Shown here in pieces: positions 36,920-47,861 of a DNA stretch of 64,000 bases. The stretch's first letter is position 1. Every line of letters begins with the position of its first letter. The translations under genes were made by a program, and so were the position numbers. The notes under the pieces were generated by a model. It was not told the DNA's origin, did no database searches, and saw only the letters and a list, made by a program, of their open reading frames with translations. This DNA is from Sarcophilus harrisii (lineage: Eukaryota; Chordata; Mammalia; Dasyuromorphia; Dasyuridae): assembly GCF_902635505.1 (NCBI RefSeq), contig NC_045427.1, positions 91,055,460-91,119,459 on the forward strand, in the 5' to 3' direction.

Positions 36920-39900
36920 CAACAGTGTATTAAGAAACATTTTATTAACAAAACAGTAAATTCCACTTGCTTAGCATTTCCAATAATGGATAAATTGGCC
37001 TTGCAACAGAAAAAAAAAAAACCCTTAGATATCTAATCACACAAAGCACTAGAAGGATTGGGGCATCTTGTCTCTTTGATGATTTGGAGATGGCCCATTC
37101 ACACTTTATTTTAGTGTTCTGTTTTTAAAAAGGCAACATATTACATGAATAGAAAAGAAGCCTCCTCAATCAGACAAATTACAGGCTAAGATATAACCAA
37201 ATTGATGTAAGGTAGTTTGAAACGATAAAATAATAGCAAAGGCTACATATGGAACCCTGGTACTTCTGGTATGTAGATAGTTATATGTTTTTTTCCTCTT
37301 CTTATATTGAGAAGAAAATAAGAAATAATGTGAAATTTTGTGTCTGCTAACAACATCAGGAATACATTTTGCTGGATTCATTGGGTCACATTGAATTAGT
37401 AATTTTATGGAAAGAAATTCTGGTCAAATATCATTGAAAAGACACTTTCTAATCAGCCCCAATTCCTGTCTCTGCTATCTGTACCACCTTACAATTTTCA
37501 TAGGCAATCCATCCTGATTAAATTGTAAAATAATTTTGAATGGGAAATATTTCAAGTTCAGGACATGCTATGGAAGAGTTACAATTTTTTTTTAAAATTC
37601 TCGGGCTATCAATTACTTAAGGTAATATTTACCTTCCTCTTTTTGTTGGCTTTCCCTGAGTAAGGGTGAATGACAAATGTAATAATTTGAGAATTCCATT
37701 GCTTGGCAGTTTTTTTTAAGAAAACATTTAATGGATATTATCAGATTTAATTTCATGCCTCCTACTATCAAAATCTTAGGAATAATTTCCCAACCAAAAG
37801 ATCTCTCCAGCTAACACTTTGTTGGAAACTCTTAAAGAGTGACAGTTCATTTCCATTTTTATGTATGCCAATTAAACAGGTAAAAAGTGTTATATTTCTG
37901 AGAGGCATACCTATGCCACTACTCAGCCTTCTTTATCAGCAAGAACAAGAAACACATGATATTGTGCTGCATTGTTGCCCCTTGTTTAAAGCTAATTTTA
38001 AAATCATATTACTGTTTTGTAAAATTTAAACATCCATATTTTTTTCCAGGAGGCATTCAAGTAATGCAACTGATTTCTAATAAAGTACCTCTTTCAGCCC
38101 AATAATAGATTTTTCTTTGCATTACTTTATTATAACAAATGATTTATTGCTGTGATCTTCATTGAATATGTTAAAAAAAAAACTTTGTGTATAATCTATA
38201 TCATTCTAATACTTAATATGGGTTAAACTAACAAAATGTTCATTAATGACATGAGCATAATTTTAAAAGTTATTTTAAAACATAGTCTTAATGGTCAACT
38301 AATATATGATCTTTTAGGATATTTAGTAATACAGAATCCAAAGTTGTTTAAAATACTTTCTTATAGGAAAAAAGTGCCCACTTTTCAAAAATCTTTAACA
38401 TGCACTTCAAGTTCAGAGAATATATATCTTTTTTTAAAATTAGAAATGAGTTTTCAATTGCAGCAGCCAGGGTTAAGATAGAGATAAATCATTTTTGTTT
38501 CTGTTACCTGCCCCCACAATAGTTTTCACCTGCAGGAACAGTCCACTAGTGAAATTCTGTGCGATAAATTTCAGATTAGTAAGGGACTACAATTTTCTCA
38601 GTATTTCCTGGGAGCAAAACTTTAATGAAGCAAACCACACCATTCAGCAACAACACCTTGATCAGCCCATCTACCCACCCCTCCCATTTTTCACTCTGTA
38701 AGTAAATGTTGACTAATTTATGAATGTTTGGGTTTAACATCAAATTTGACTGATTCCAATGGTCAATAACAGATTTGGGAGGTATAGAATAGGGGAGAGA
38801 GGACAATTACAAGAGATATATACTATATATGTATGTATTTTGCCTTCTAATCCACATCTCTCATACAAACTACTAAAACTCATTTGCAACAGAATAGAAG
38901 CTGTACAGGTAAGAAAAAAATTAGCTGACTCTTTGTATATACATTCATACATATCCCCCTTAGAATAATCACTACACTGTAAAACTTGTTTTTAAAAAAA
39001 GAAAAAAGAAAAGAATTATGTGGCAATTTATAATGGCAGCAAAAAACTGAAATAGGTTTGGTGCTCCAGATGTCATAAAACTCTCTATACCTAGCAACAC
39101 TTATAACATTGAATCGACCAAAAATGGCTGAAGAGCAGAGATATAGATTGCATTGTCTATACAACAGGCTATAAAACGTCACTTATCACAGTCCAGAAAG
39201 CACACATAGATGTGTTTTATATAAACATATGTAATAACATATTAAGCGTGCATGAAAATTTCCCAAATGATTGCATCTATGCCCTCTTGTTTTTGTTTAA
39301 TTTTAGTGTGAAAACGTGCCTTATATTTCACATACTGGAAAATAAGGCCTCCATACTTTTTTCTTCCCTTACAACCAGAAAGGGGCTTTTTGAAAGTGTT
39401 CTAACACAAGTCTTCAAAAAAGCCAGCACTTCATCTCCAATGCAAGCTCCAATCACTGCTCCTGGTACACGAGGCAGCAAACTCATTAAGGTTTGCATGT
39501 TGAGTCAGACCGAATGGCAGAGTCTTCTCTGGCAATAAGACTCCCTTCTCAAGAAAGCGCTAGCACTTTGGCTAAATCCAGAATCATAGGTAGCTTCTTT
39601 TTTTAAATTTTGTTTTGTTTTGTTTTGTGCCTTGATGTGATAATACTCCTTTGCTTTATGAATGCGTTAGGGTCATCACCGTCTCTTTAGAAATGTTCCA
39701 GCAACATAAAGACAGGCAGAGTAAATGAAAACACTGTGGATGTTAGGGAATTTACTAGCCCCTGATTTCTGGAGAAACAAGAGCATGAGATACTTGTTTT
39801 TAAAAACAGTCTTTCCTTCCTGATTATATTCCCTGTCTTCTTTTGTATGTGCTTCATAAAAAGGAAAGTAAATAAGTTTGTATTATGTCTCAGATAAAAT

Positions 39901-39941
39901 GAAGACTATTTCTATACAAGGGTCCTTTGGGGATGTTCGGA
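36920..39941 (-). other. NRXN1: NRXN1 3' UTR
   Basis: About 3.0 kb between the stop codon and the best poly(A) signal. I see no SINE, LINE, LTR or DNA-transposon sequence in it, in contrast to flanks loaded with repeats. That fits a constrained UTR, and neurexin-1 is known to have a long last exon. It contains A/T runs, a short (GTTTT)n run on the plus strand near 39607-39628, and several possible earlier poly(A) hexamers. The exact end is inferred. Confidence 0.75.
36941..36946 (-). terminator. Candidate poly(A) signal of NRXN1
   Basis: Plus-strand tttatt is AATAAA on the gene strand, in the context gttAATAAAatg. About 25 nt further on, the gene strand turns into a TGTTGGACTTGG then T-rich stretch, suitable as a downstream element. 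Other AATAAA hexamers on the gene strand at 37105-37110, 38126-38131 and 38143-38148 could serve shorter isoforms. Confidence 0.6.
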
Positions 39942-40246
39942 TCAGACATAATACTCTTTATCCTTGTTCTTCTTGTTTTTGTTGGAACTTTTAGCACTGT
40001 TGGGTTGTTTCTCCTTCACGACTGCCCCGTTGGACTGTGCTGAGTTACTGATGTAGTTTCGACTCTCATCTACGTGGTATGAGCCTTCATCTCGGTTCCT
40101 GTACTTGTACATGGCGTAAAGGAGGATAAGGATGCACAGGGCGGCAGCGGCTACAATCCCAACGACCATGCCTGTTGTGCTGCTCGACTCTCGGATCACT
40201 TCCGCAGAGCCGGGGTAGTCTCTGCCACCTGCTCGAGTCGGGTTGG
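39942..40246 (-). CDS. NRXN1: Neurexin-1, last coding exon (stalk, transmembrane helix, cytoplasmic tail)
   Basis: Neurexin-1 is a presynaptic single-pass adhesion receptor that binds neuroligins, LRRTMs and cerebellins in the cleft, and CASK, Mint and protein 4.1 inside. The exon opens with CC, completing an Ala codon split by the intron (phase 1), then reads [16 protein letters not shown] and IRESSSTTG, the extracellular stalk. A hydrophobic helix rich in Ala, Ile and Leu follows, then KYRNRDEG (4.1-binding region), and the tail ends NKDKEYYV with the C-terminal PDZ ligand. There are 100 whole codons plus the stop. HVDESRNY and [17 protein letters not shown] identify NRXN1; NRXN2 and NRXN3 differ there (QVDQ/QVDET, other tails). 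An ATG-like reading that begins at 40199 is really GTG (Val) inside the exon; the frame stays open to the acceptor at 40247. Alpha and beta forms share this exon. Earlier exons lie beyond 64000. Against the placental protein as I recall it, GGREPYPGS is here GGRDYPGS, and QPSS is QPNS. Confidence 0.97.
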
Positions 40247-40265
40247 CTGGAGGAAAAGGGGAGAC
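40247..40265 (-). promoter_or_regulatory. NRXN1: Splice acceptor of NRXN1 last exon
   Basis: On the minus strand this reads gtctccccttttcctccag: a 16-base near-pure pyrimidine tract followed by CAG, with the neurexin reading frame starting at the next base. It fixes the 5' edge of the last exon at 40246. Confidence 0.93.
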
Positions 40266-40277
40266 AAAAAGATGGAG

Positions 40278-40284
40278 GTCAGTA
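40278..40284 (-). promoter_or_regulatory. Probable branch point of the NRXN1 last intron
   Basis: The minus strand reads TACTGAC, matching the mammalian yUnAy consensus. The branch A (complement of 40279) lies 33 nt upstream of the exon, the usual distance, with no intervening AG before the acceptor. Confidence 0.7.
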
Positions 40285-40694
40285 CTGAATTTACCGCAAT
40301 CACGGAACTACATTAACATTGAGATCTCTTTTTGTCCTTAATGGAACAGCACTTATTGGCTTAGGGAAAGTGCAGTGCTGATAAGTAGGATGACCATCGC
40401 TTCTTGGTCACTAAAGAGCAGGAGATGTGAATTGAAAGTACTCAGGAGAGATTTTTCTCTCATACTGTAAAATCATAGTATTAATTATTTTAGCAAGATC
40501 TAAAAGTGCATCATTAAGTAATCTCAATTTAGCACAAAACAAAATAAAAAATCCTGATCATTGAATTCATGTTGCATATTCATAATGAAAATGAAAAACA
40601 CATTAATGAAAATAGTATGGCTCCTTATGATACCAATGGGTATCATTTTGAAAAACAAAGTGATTCTATTCAGACTAACTAGCTATGGGATCCA

Positions 40695-40975
40695 TGACCT
40701 GAGTTCATCCTTTAAAACTTAATTCAAATGACATCTCCATGAAATCTTCATTGATCTTCCTTCAACAATTTTCCCTCAAGCCTTACAAAACAGTTTGTTA
40801 TTTCTGTCTTTCTAATGGATTTTACAGATAACATGTCAATGTCTATGTTTTATTCCCCTATTAAATTAGAAGGTCCATAAAGTTCTAAGAAATTTTATAT
40901 TCCCTCTAGAACTTAGTATAGGGAAGTATGCACATAAGATGCTTAATAAATTGTTATTGAATGAATGAAGATATA
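40695..40975 (+). mobile_element. L2 3' region
   Basis: acttaattcaaatgacatct, ccatgaaatcttcattgatc, then tattaaattagaaggtccat, and gatgcttaataaattgttat with a tgaatgaatga end. Antisense to NRXN1. Confidence 0.85.
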
Positions 40976-41929
40976 TCATATTCATGTATGTGGTCCTTCA
41001 ATACCTATTAAATGCTGACTCTGTTCTGAAGACTTGCCTTGTCCTCCAAGTTATATTTAAGGATTATACTGGATTCTTGAATCAGTGCAGAGAAGTCTGC
41101 ATAAGTTTGGATTTTTTTTTAAATATTAGTTTCCATATCAGAGGAGGGATACAGAATGTAAAGTATTGAACAATAAGCTAATCTGTGCATTTGAGAAAAT
41201 CTAATTGCATACATTTTAAAATGTAATTTTAGTCACTTATCTTTACAATGTGCAAAACATGCAATTGCCTTCTTGACTTTAAAGTTTTTTCCTTTTTTTT
41301 TTTTTTTTAATTCTAAGGACAAAACTTTGGAGGAAAGCATATTTTCCATAATACATAATTCTCCAAAAAGAATTTAGGCTTAAAACTGTTTGTGAAGTGA
41401 AGCAATGAGAAACAAATGGCTAGATCAGCTACCAAGGTCAGTATTACCCATGGCAAATGAGATTGCCAACTGAATTATTCCATCTTTCATAACCACAATG
41501 AGATGATAGGATATAGATTTAACAGTGGAAGAAGCACAATGAAGGAAGAAGGATGGAGAGGAGTCATTTCCTTAAATCTCTAACTTAAAAAGTATTATAG
41601 ACCAGTATAAATTTACCATAGATCAACTGATTAAAAATGATCCAGATGAAATTAATAGATTACTTACTTATTGGAGATAAGCTAAGAACTTTTAGCACAT
41701 GAGATACACTTGAAATACTTTTTGGGGTACCCTAAGGCTTCAAGTAATTAAAAAAATCTCTGAAAGAACCTAGTTAAGAGCTAAAACATATCATTTTTGA
41801 GGAGAGAAGAAACCTAAGAGAAAAGATTTTTTTAGTGTTACAGATAAAGAAACTGAAGCTTAGAATGGTAAAAATAGGCTTCTCTTTCTTAAATAATAAG
41901 AGAGGTTGCATAATATGTTGAGAAAAGGT
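40976..41929. other. Intronic, no exon or clear repeat
   Basis: Includes a T run at about 41291-41308 and a short reversed MIR-like trace at 41818-41870 (gttacagataaagaaactga). Confidence 0.4.
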
Positions 41930-42245
41930 CATTGAGATGGTATAATGGAGTCTTGAAATTTAAAGTTAGTTAGAAAGATCAAAATGCAAAACCTGCCTCT
42001 GATACCTGTTAGCTGTGTGACCCTGAGCAAATCATTTAAACTTTCTCAGCATCATTTTCCACATCTGTAAAATGGGGATAATACCTACATCACAATGATG
42101 GTGTTAAAAAAAAAAAAAAAAAAAGTGAGATAACATGTAAAGTACTTTGCAAACTTTAAAATGTTACATGTTTAAAATGTTATGTAAATGCTAGTTATGA
42201 GGAGGATAAAATGTTATGTAAATGCTAGTTATGAGGAGGACGTGA
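41930..42245 (+). mobile_element. CORE-SINE (MIR/THER type), forward, with A-run insertion
   Basis: cctgttagctgtgtgaccct, ttccacatctgtaaaatggg, gataacatgtaaagtacttt, tatgtaaatgctagttatga. A run of 19 A bases (about 42106-42124) sits inside the core, and the tail carries a 34-bp duplication. Confidence 0.9.
42173..42240 (+). repeat. 34-bp exact tandem duplication in the SINE tail
   Basis: Units 42173-42206 and 42207-42240 are identical (each begins taaaatgttatg and ends gaggagga). Confidence 0.97.
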
Positions 42246-42257
42246 TGAGGATAAGAA

Positions 42258-42297
42258 GTAATAATTGTAGTAGTAGTAGTGGTGGTGGTGGTGGTAA
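42258..42297 (+). repeat. (TAG)n/(TGG)n trinucleotide run
   Basis: About four TAG units run directly into five TGG units, downstream of the SINE tail. Confidence 0.9.
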
Positions 42298-42309
42298 AAA
42301 GTACTAATA

Positions 42310-42450
42310 TGAGAATAAAAATTTCAGCGAGGTACAAGTTTCAGCTCTTGCTGTATGACTTTGGCTAAGTCATTGTAAAATGAAGGGATTGGCTAGAAGC
42401 AGATAGTCTGCAAACTTTCTTCCAACTCTAATATTCTGATTTTAGCAAGT
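42310..42450 (+). mobile_element. MIR, forward, decayed
   Basis: ctcttgctgtatgactttgg, taagtcattgtaaaatgaag, ttccaactctaatattctga. Confidence 0.65.
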
Positions 42451-42824
42451 CATTTCCAGACTGAGAACCCAGGTGTGCTTTTATTTCTGATCAATATAAA
42501 TCTGTATTTTTAAAAAGCTGCTTATTAAAAATACCCATCTTTCTCCTCTCATATTCTGGTAATTAGTTTTTCAGAAAGATGATGAAGAAATATAATTTCT
42601 CGCTGACCTCTTACATCAGCAATTTCCCTCTCACTCAACAACTCTTCCATCATTCTACCATCTACCTCTCTCTTTCTCCTCTGTAACATAACATATACAA
42701 ACATATATACATTCCGATTTGTAAAAACTGCTCTTACAGTTAAATAGATGGAATTATCATTCTACTTTTTAAAACATGACCTATAAATCTCACAAATTCT
42801 ATGATTCCAAGATAATTCAACAAT

Positions 42825-42985
42825 TTGAAAATATGTATTAAGTACAGAGTATTATATTAGGCATTGGAAGACAGAAATTTATAGCTAGGACATAATCCTT
42901 ATTCTTATGGAGTTTATAATCAGCTATATAAAGTATTATATCATAGTTAAAGAATGAAACTATATAATAATAGATGAGAAATACA
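42825..42985 (+). repeat. Ancient unclassified interspersed repeat
   Basis: attatattaggcattggaag and taatccttattcttatggag, then tttataatcagctatat, in the order of the old repeat with gtgccaggcactgtgctaag and ccctgccctcaaggagctta. A shorter piece of the same kind is at 46440-46530 (accatgccaggcactgtata). Confidence 0.45.
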
Positions 42986-45231
42986 TTCCAAAAACTTTGA
43001 TTTTCAAATTAAAGTTTTGAAAGAGCTTAAAAACACCCAAGAGGAACCTTTTTTAGTTAGTACCTATTATTTTCCTTTTCCCCATTTTCTTAGACAACCC
43101 TCACATATCATTTCTTAGCTCCATTCACCTCCCAGGCAAACATATATAAAAGTTTGCAATTCCTTTTCCAAATAGTACAGTATATAATTTATTCTATATT
43201 AATATGGGTTGTTTGTTGGTTTTTTCCTACTGAAAAATAAGTTTTTTGGGGGGTACATTCTCTTAAAAAGCAAGTGAGCCCAGTCTTCATGAAAGAATAA
43301 GCAAAGTCTCTTGGCCAAAAATGAACTAAGGGAAAATCCTTCTGTGTTAAAGATGTCATTGCTTTCTTACAAAAGACAATATAATGGTGCTGAATAAAGC
43401 CTACAATTGCTTCTGTGGCCAATGCAGAATAAGACAAAGGCTACAATCCACTGTATTTGATTACAGGAAATTAATTTCCTCTCAAGAAAGAATACACTAG
43501 CCTGAAGAAATCTTGTCAGTGCCTGACAAACTAAAGGCTGCTCTTCTTTCAAAAAGACATCTTTGCCAAATTCTGTCAATTAGCTTTGCTACTAACTTTC
43601 ATTAAAAGACAACTCTTCCCCTTGCCCATTTCCCAGTATAGTCTTTGATGTGTACTGAAACAAGGAACTCTATATTTAAATGTTACCTGTATCATTTTTC
43701 CACTTGCTGCAATACTTTCATTTAAACCACATTTTCACATTTATCTCACTTAGCCAGTCTGTCAGAGGAGAAGGGAATGAGGGCAGGATGGAGGTGAGAT
43801 CTAAGACCTCTCCCTCAAAGTAGACTTATAGCATTTTGATGGTATATTTTTCTACATGGGAAGACATTAGAAACTTTACAAAGTAGGCTTACTTTGGGGA
43901 ATTTATTTTTAGCAATGGAATAGCTTATCCAAAATCTGCCTTAGCTATTGTCTGCTTAAGTATTTTCTGATCTATTTTTCTTATAGATGTCTGAGAAAGA
44001 GGGAAGAGTAGAGGAAAAGAAAAAGAGAGAGGAAAAGCTTGTAACAATCTGCATTTTGTTTTGAAAAGACCAAAAAAGACACCTCAAAATCAGTTAAATA
44101 CCTGATAAGTATCACTAATAGGACCAAAGAATATCTTCCTTATCTTTCATCACGGATTAAATTGACTTTATGCTATACATGCCAGTAAAACTATCCCTCA
44201 GCAAAACTACATATACCTGAAACATTTAAATGATATTTATTTGATAATTGCATATTTTTAAGAAGATGAAAAAAAAATTTTTTTTAATATTTTTGTCCTT
44301 GAGTTTCTTATCTCAATTGAAATTAAATGTTTAATGACTATTTGGAGAGTCAGTTTTGGTCTATGGAGGATATTGAATTGTTGATAATCCCCAACTAATT
44401 CTTGAAATCACTTTCTGTTTATTCTTCAGTCTTAAAGACTAAATGCTAGTTTGCTCAATCAGTGCTTTAATCAAGGATCAACAGTGTTTTAATATGAAAG
44501 TGGTGAGTGAGTTGGATCTAATATGTTAGACAAATATCCAATGGCCCAGCAGCCCAGACTTGGGACTTACATGGAGTAGTAGCTTCAATCTGGGGATCAG
44601 CCATATGAAATCATATATCTATTTTGTCTTATTTTTCTTCACCCTAGATCTTCCTGTGGGAAATCTTGGGATATGGTTCATATGTAGCTCTTATTTAGGT
44701 CTCCATAGTTGAAGCTAAGAGGATCCTCAGCTCTCTAAAAGCAACCAATGTAACAATGTTTATCCAATATAGGACACCTTTTATTTTACCCCATGGAAAA
44801 TGCAGAAAGGATTCAAAGTTAGTTCATAGATAATCAATACAATTTTTCCCTGACTGATGTCTTATTACCATACATTCCTGTTCTTCCCTCCCAAGGTATA
44901 TACAATTCCCAGAATCATAGGCCCATTTTGTGATTTGAATTTTCCTTAGAAGAAAAATAAAGTTGAGGTTATTGGAGAGGAAACTATTCTATCAGGCTTT
45001 AAAAGTCATAATAATTCACTATAATGGCAGAGGGCAAAGCCTAAATATCTTGCTTCCCTATATCATGGCTCAGGGAATTGTTGCTATTGAATCACACAGT
45101 CACATGCATAATTTCTCCCTTCACAAGAGGCCCGCAACTGCTTAGAAAGGCCAGGTCCCCAATTTGTAGTCTTGCTGTTATTAGAGAGACAGTTCAAAAC
45201 TGGCACTGCCCTAGACTTTCCTCCTCTAGAA
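42986..45231. other. Intronic, no exon or repeat recognised
   Basis: 2.2 kb with no neurexin coding sequence, no other coding sequence and no repeat I can name. Confidence 0.4.
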
Positions 45232-45390
45232 CAGGGGTCAGCAAATGGCCCAAAGACCCAATCCTGCCCCATACCTGTGAGCTAAAAAAGCTTTTTATAT
45301 TTTCAAATACAATAAAACATCTCTTTTTTTTAGCTGGAGATAGACAAAAAAAGGCTACAGATGGGGGTTTGCTTGGCCCCTCCCCTAAAA
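45232..45390. mobile_element. hAT-like non-autonomous DNA transposon (MITE)
   Basis: Left end caggggtcagcaaatggccc matches hAT/MER5-like termini (CAGGGGTCGGCAAAC). The right end contains gtttgcttggcccct, roughly its reverse complement. Candidate 8-bp duplications ctctagaa (45224-45231) and gtctagat (45391-45398) agree at 6 of 8. No transposase. Confidence 0.6.
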
Positions 45391-47169
45391 GTCTAGATTC
45401 TAAACATTTTATTTATCCTTGTGATTACCAGAGAGAGACAACCTGTGGCTAGCACAGGAATTCCTCCACTTTTTCCTATGATTAAGGAACTCTCACAATT
45501 TAGCCAGGTAGGTCTCTCCAGAGACCACTTGGTTTGAAAGTACACTTCTGTGATGTCTCTGTAGAGCTGAGTCCAGGCCTGAAAAGCCTAGAAATTCTTC
45601 TCTCGAGCAAAATGGATCAGAATACATATAATCCCAGTTGACTCTGTCCCTAATCACTCTGGGCATCAGGGATTTAACATGTGCTGTTTGAACTTGTGTA
45701 TGTGCTTGCTATGAACTGTTTTACTCTGTATTTAGATAAATAATACAATAGCAGGGAAACTGAGAGGGATACAGTGAAAGAGATTCATCAAGTCATGAGT
45801 TTTTAAGGTCTGCTTCTCATACATACTGGCTTGTGTATCTCTTAATCTTTCAACACATGAGAAAATCAATAGGACTATAAGAAGAGAATTGCTTATCAGC
45901 ATTAGTAGAGGGAGTTTACCCACCTGGAATTCCCTGTTCTAATAAAATCAGTTTCAGACACCTCCCTCCCCATCTCAAAAAAAAAAAAAAAAAAATAGAG
46001 AAATCACTATTGTAATTGGTAGAAAGTTCCAAATATGCTAATTCAAAACACATTAAGTAGGACAGAATAGATTAAAGAACATTATTTATCTCCTCAACTC
46101 AGAATCAGAATATATTCCACCCACATTAAAATTTGTTTTCTTCCTCCCTGGTTTATAAGGAGGAACCACAAATAATCACTTCAGCCCATGGGAACATGGA
46201 TTTTGGCCTGGAGTAAAGTATGAAAAGCCATTGTGAAGAGGCAGAATAAGATGGCTTGATTCAAAGATGCTACATGCTGGTTCAAAATTACTCAATAAGA
46301 TCTGTGCTAAATCACAAAATTAGTCTCTATTTTCTTGATTAGTTGCAATCATATTTATTAAGGAACCCAAAGTCAAATCATTTTTGATGGTATAGACCAC
46401 TGAAGAATAGACAACTTCTAGTGTCCTATATATAATCCCTAGGAATACTTCATTTTGCCAAGTCAAGTCAGTATTTAATAAAAATTCAATTCAATAAACA
46501 TTTAAGTACCATGCCAGGCACTGTATATTGTAAATATGAAGCCAGATGAGAAGGATCATAGCCAAATCCTAGATCTAGACCAGCACTAGGCATCCCTAAT
46601 TTTTGACCACTATGAAAAAGACAGAGAAAAGGGGGTCTTGTTAAAGTCAAGGGGCCTACTTGAATCTGAGCTATGAACTCTTTTAAGCTGGAAAAGAAAT
46701 TGCCAAATTCAAGCTCTCCACAATATTTTTGGTGAGCAAACAAAAATGCAAGTCAGGGTAAATTAATTTTAATTCACTTATTCAGTGTTCTGTGATATCA
46801 TCAGTGTGAATAATCCCTCCCTTTATTTAGGAGGACTGCAACCTTGTGTAATGTAGGTAACCTCCATAGATGCTCCTGAGATGGGGAAATCCATCATTCT
46901 CAGCAACAATCTGAGAAACCTCTCCAAAGATCAAGGACTATAGACCCACTGCTTAATATGAATGGCTAATTCTGGGTGTATGAACACCAGACCACCGTGG
47001 TAAATCAGGGACAGCGCATGGAGGCCTGCAAAATAAAAAGACCCCACTTTTATGAAGGAACTCAATTTTAGACAAACCAACTCAATGGAAGTTCCTCACA
47101 TTTTGGGAGAATCCTTTGGTTTGGGAATCTGGACAAAACTGCTTCTCTCCAGCCTCACAGCCTTTAAAG
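45391..47169. other. Intronic, no exon recognised
   Basis: Contains a 19-base A run (45977-45995) that could be the tail of an unrecognised retroposon, and a short ancient-repeat piece at 46440-46530. The rest is unassigned. Confidence 0.35.
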
Positions 47170-47390
47170 CAGGGGTGGGGAGTGGGGAAAATTCTTAACT
47201 TTTGTGGGGAGGTGCCATGGGCAGTCTAGTAAAACTTATAAGCACCTGTTCTGGAAAATGCTTTAAAATGCATAAATTAATTACATAAGATCACAAAGGA
47301 AATAAAATATTAAAATCAAAATAAAATTTTCTCCTTGAAAGTTATAATTAGGCCCCTTAAAAATCTATCCAGACTTCAGATTAACAATCC
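47170..47390 (+). mobile_element. Ancient DNA-transposon-like repeat, 5' half
   Basis: aaagcaggggtggggag start, then aaaattcttaacttttgtgg, ccatgggcagtctagtaaaa, tgctttaaaatgcataaatt, acataagatcacaaaggaaa. Same family as 20025-20165, which carries the other half. Confidence 0.5.
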
Positions 47391-47861
47391 CATCTTTTTG
47401 TACTGAAAATAATGTGATAGTCATGAATTGTTCCCTTCTGCCTTGAGCGTCCATCTTGTTACTGCTCTCCCTTCTCCCCATTACCTTCTCTCCCTTTCAC
47501 TAAAGTGTTCCCTCATAAATGGCACCTGGTGATGTTGATTTCATGGAGCCTGACAGTGAGCTAGTCAGACAACAGATAACAACATCAAGAGACCTATTAC
47601 TAGAAGCCTGGCTGGTCTGGAATAACCTGCAGTGCCTGTGGTTTACTGGAATTGTTAACAGATAAACAGTGTCTTCTCCAGGCAACAGTAAAGAGTTTAA
47701 CTTCTGAATGAAAAAAGGAAATTAATTTTACAAATCTCTCCAATCACTAGTACTCTATCATTTATAAAAATAAGTATTGAATATAATGACAAATGTAGCC
47801 AACTCCTTATTCCCTACCAAGACTAATAGAGTTTACTTGAAAAACTGAAATTTAAAGAGAG
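47391..47861. other. Intronic, no exon or repeat recognised
   Basis: Relatively balanced composition for this window (47440-47690); nothing assigned. Confidence 0.35.

Noticed and set aside
40199-40201. GTG as a start codon for a small membrane protein on the minus strand
   Set aside because: The frame runs open upstream to a splice acceptor and the upstream residues match neurexin-1, so it is an internal Val codon of an exon.
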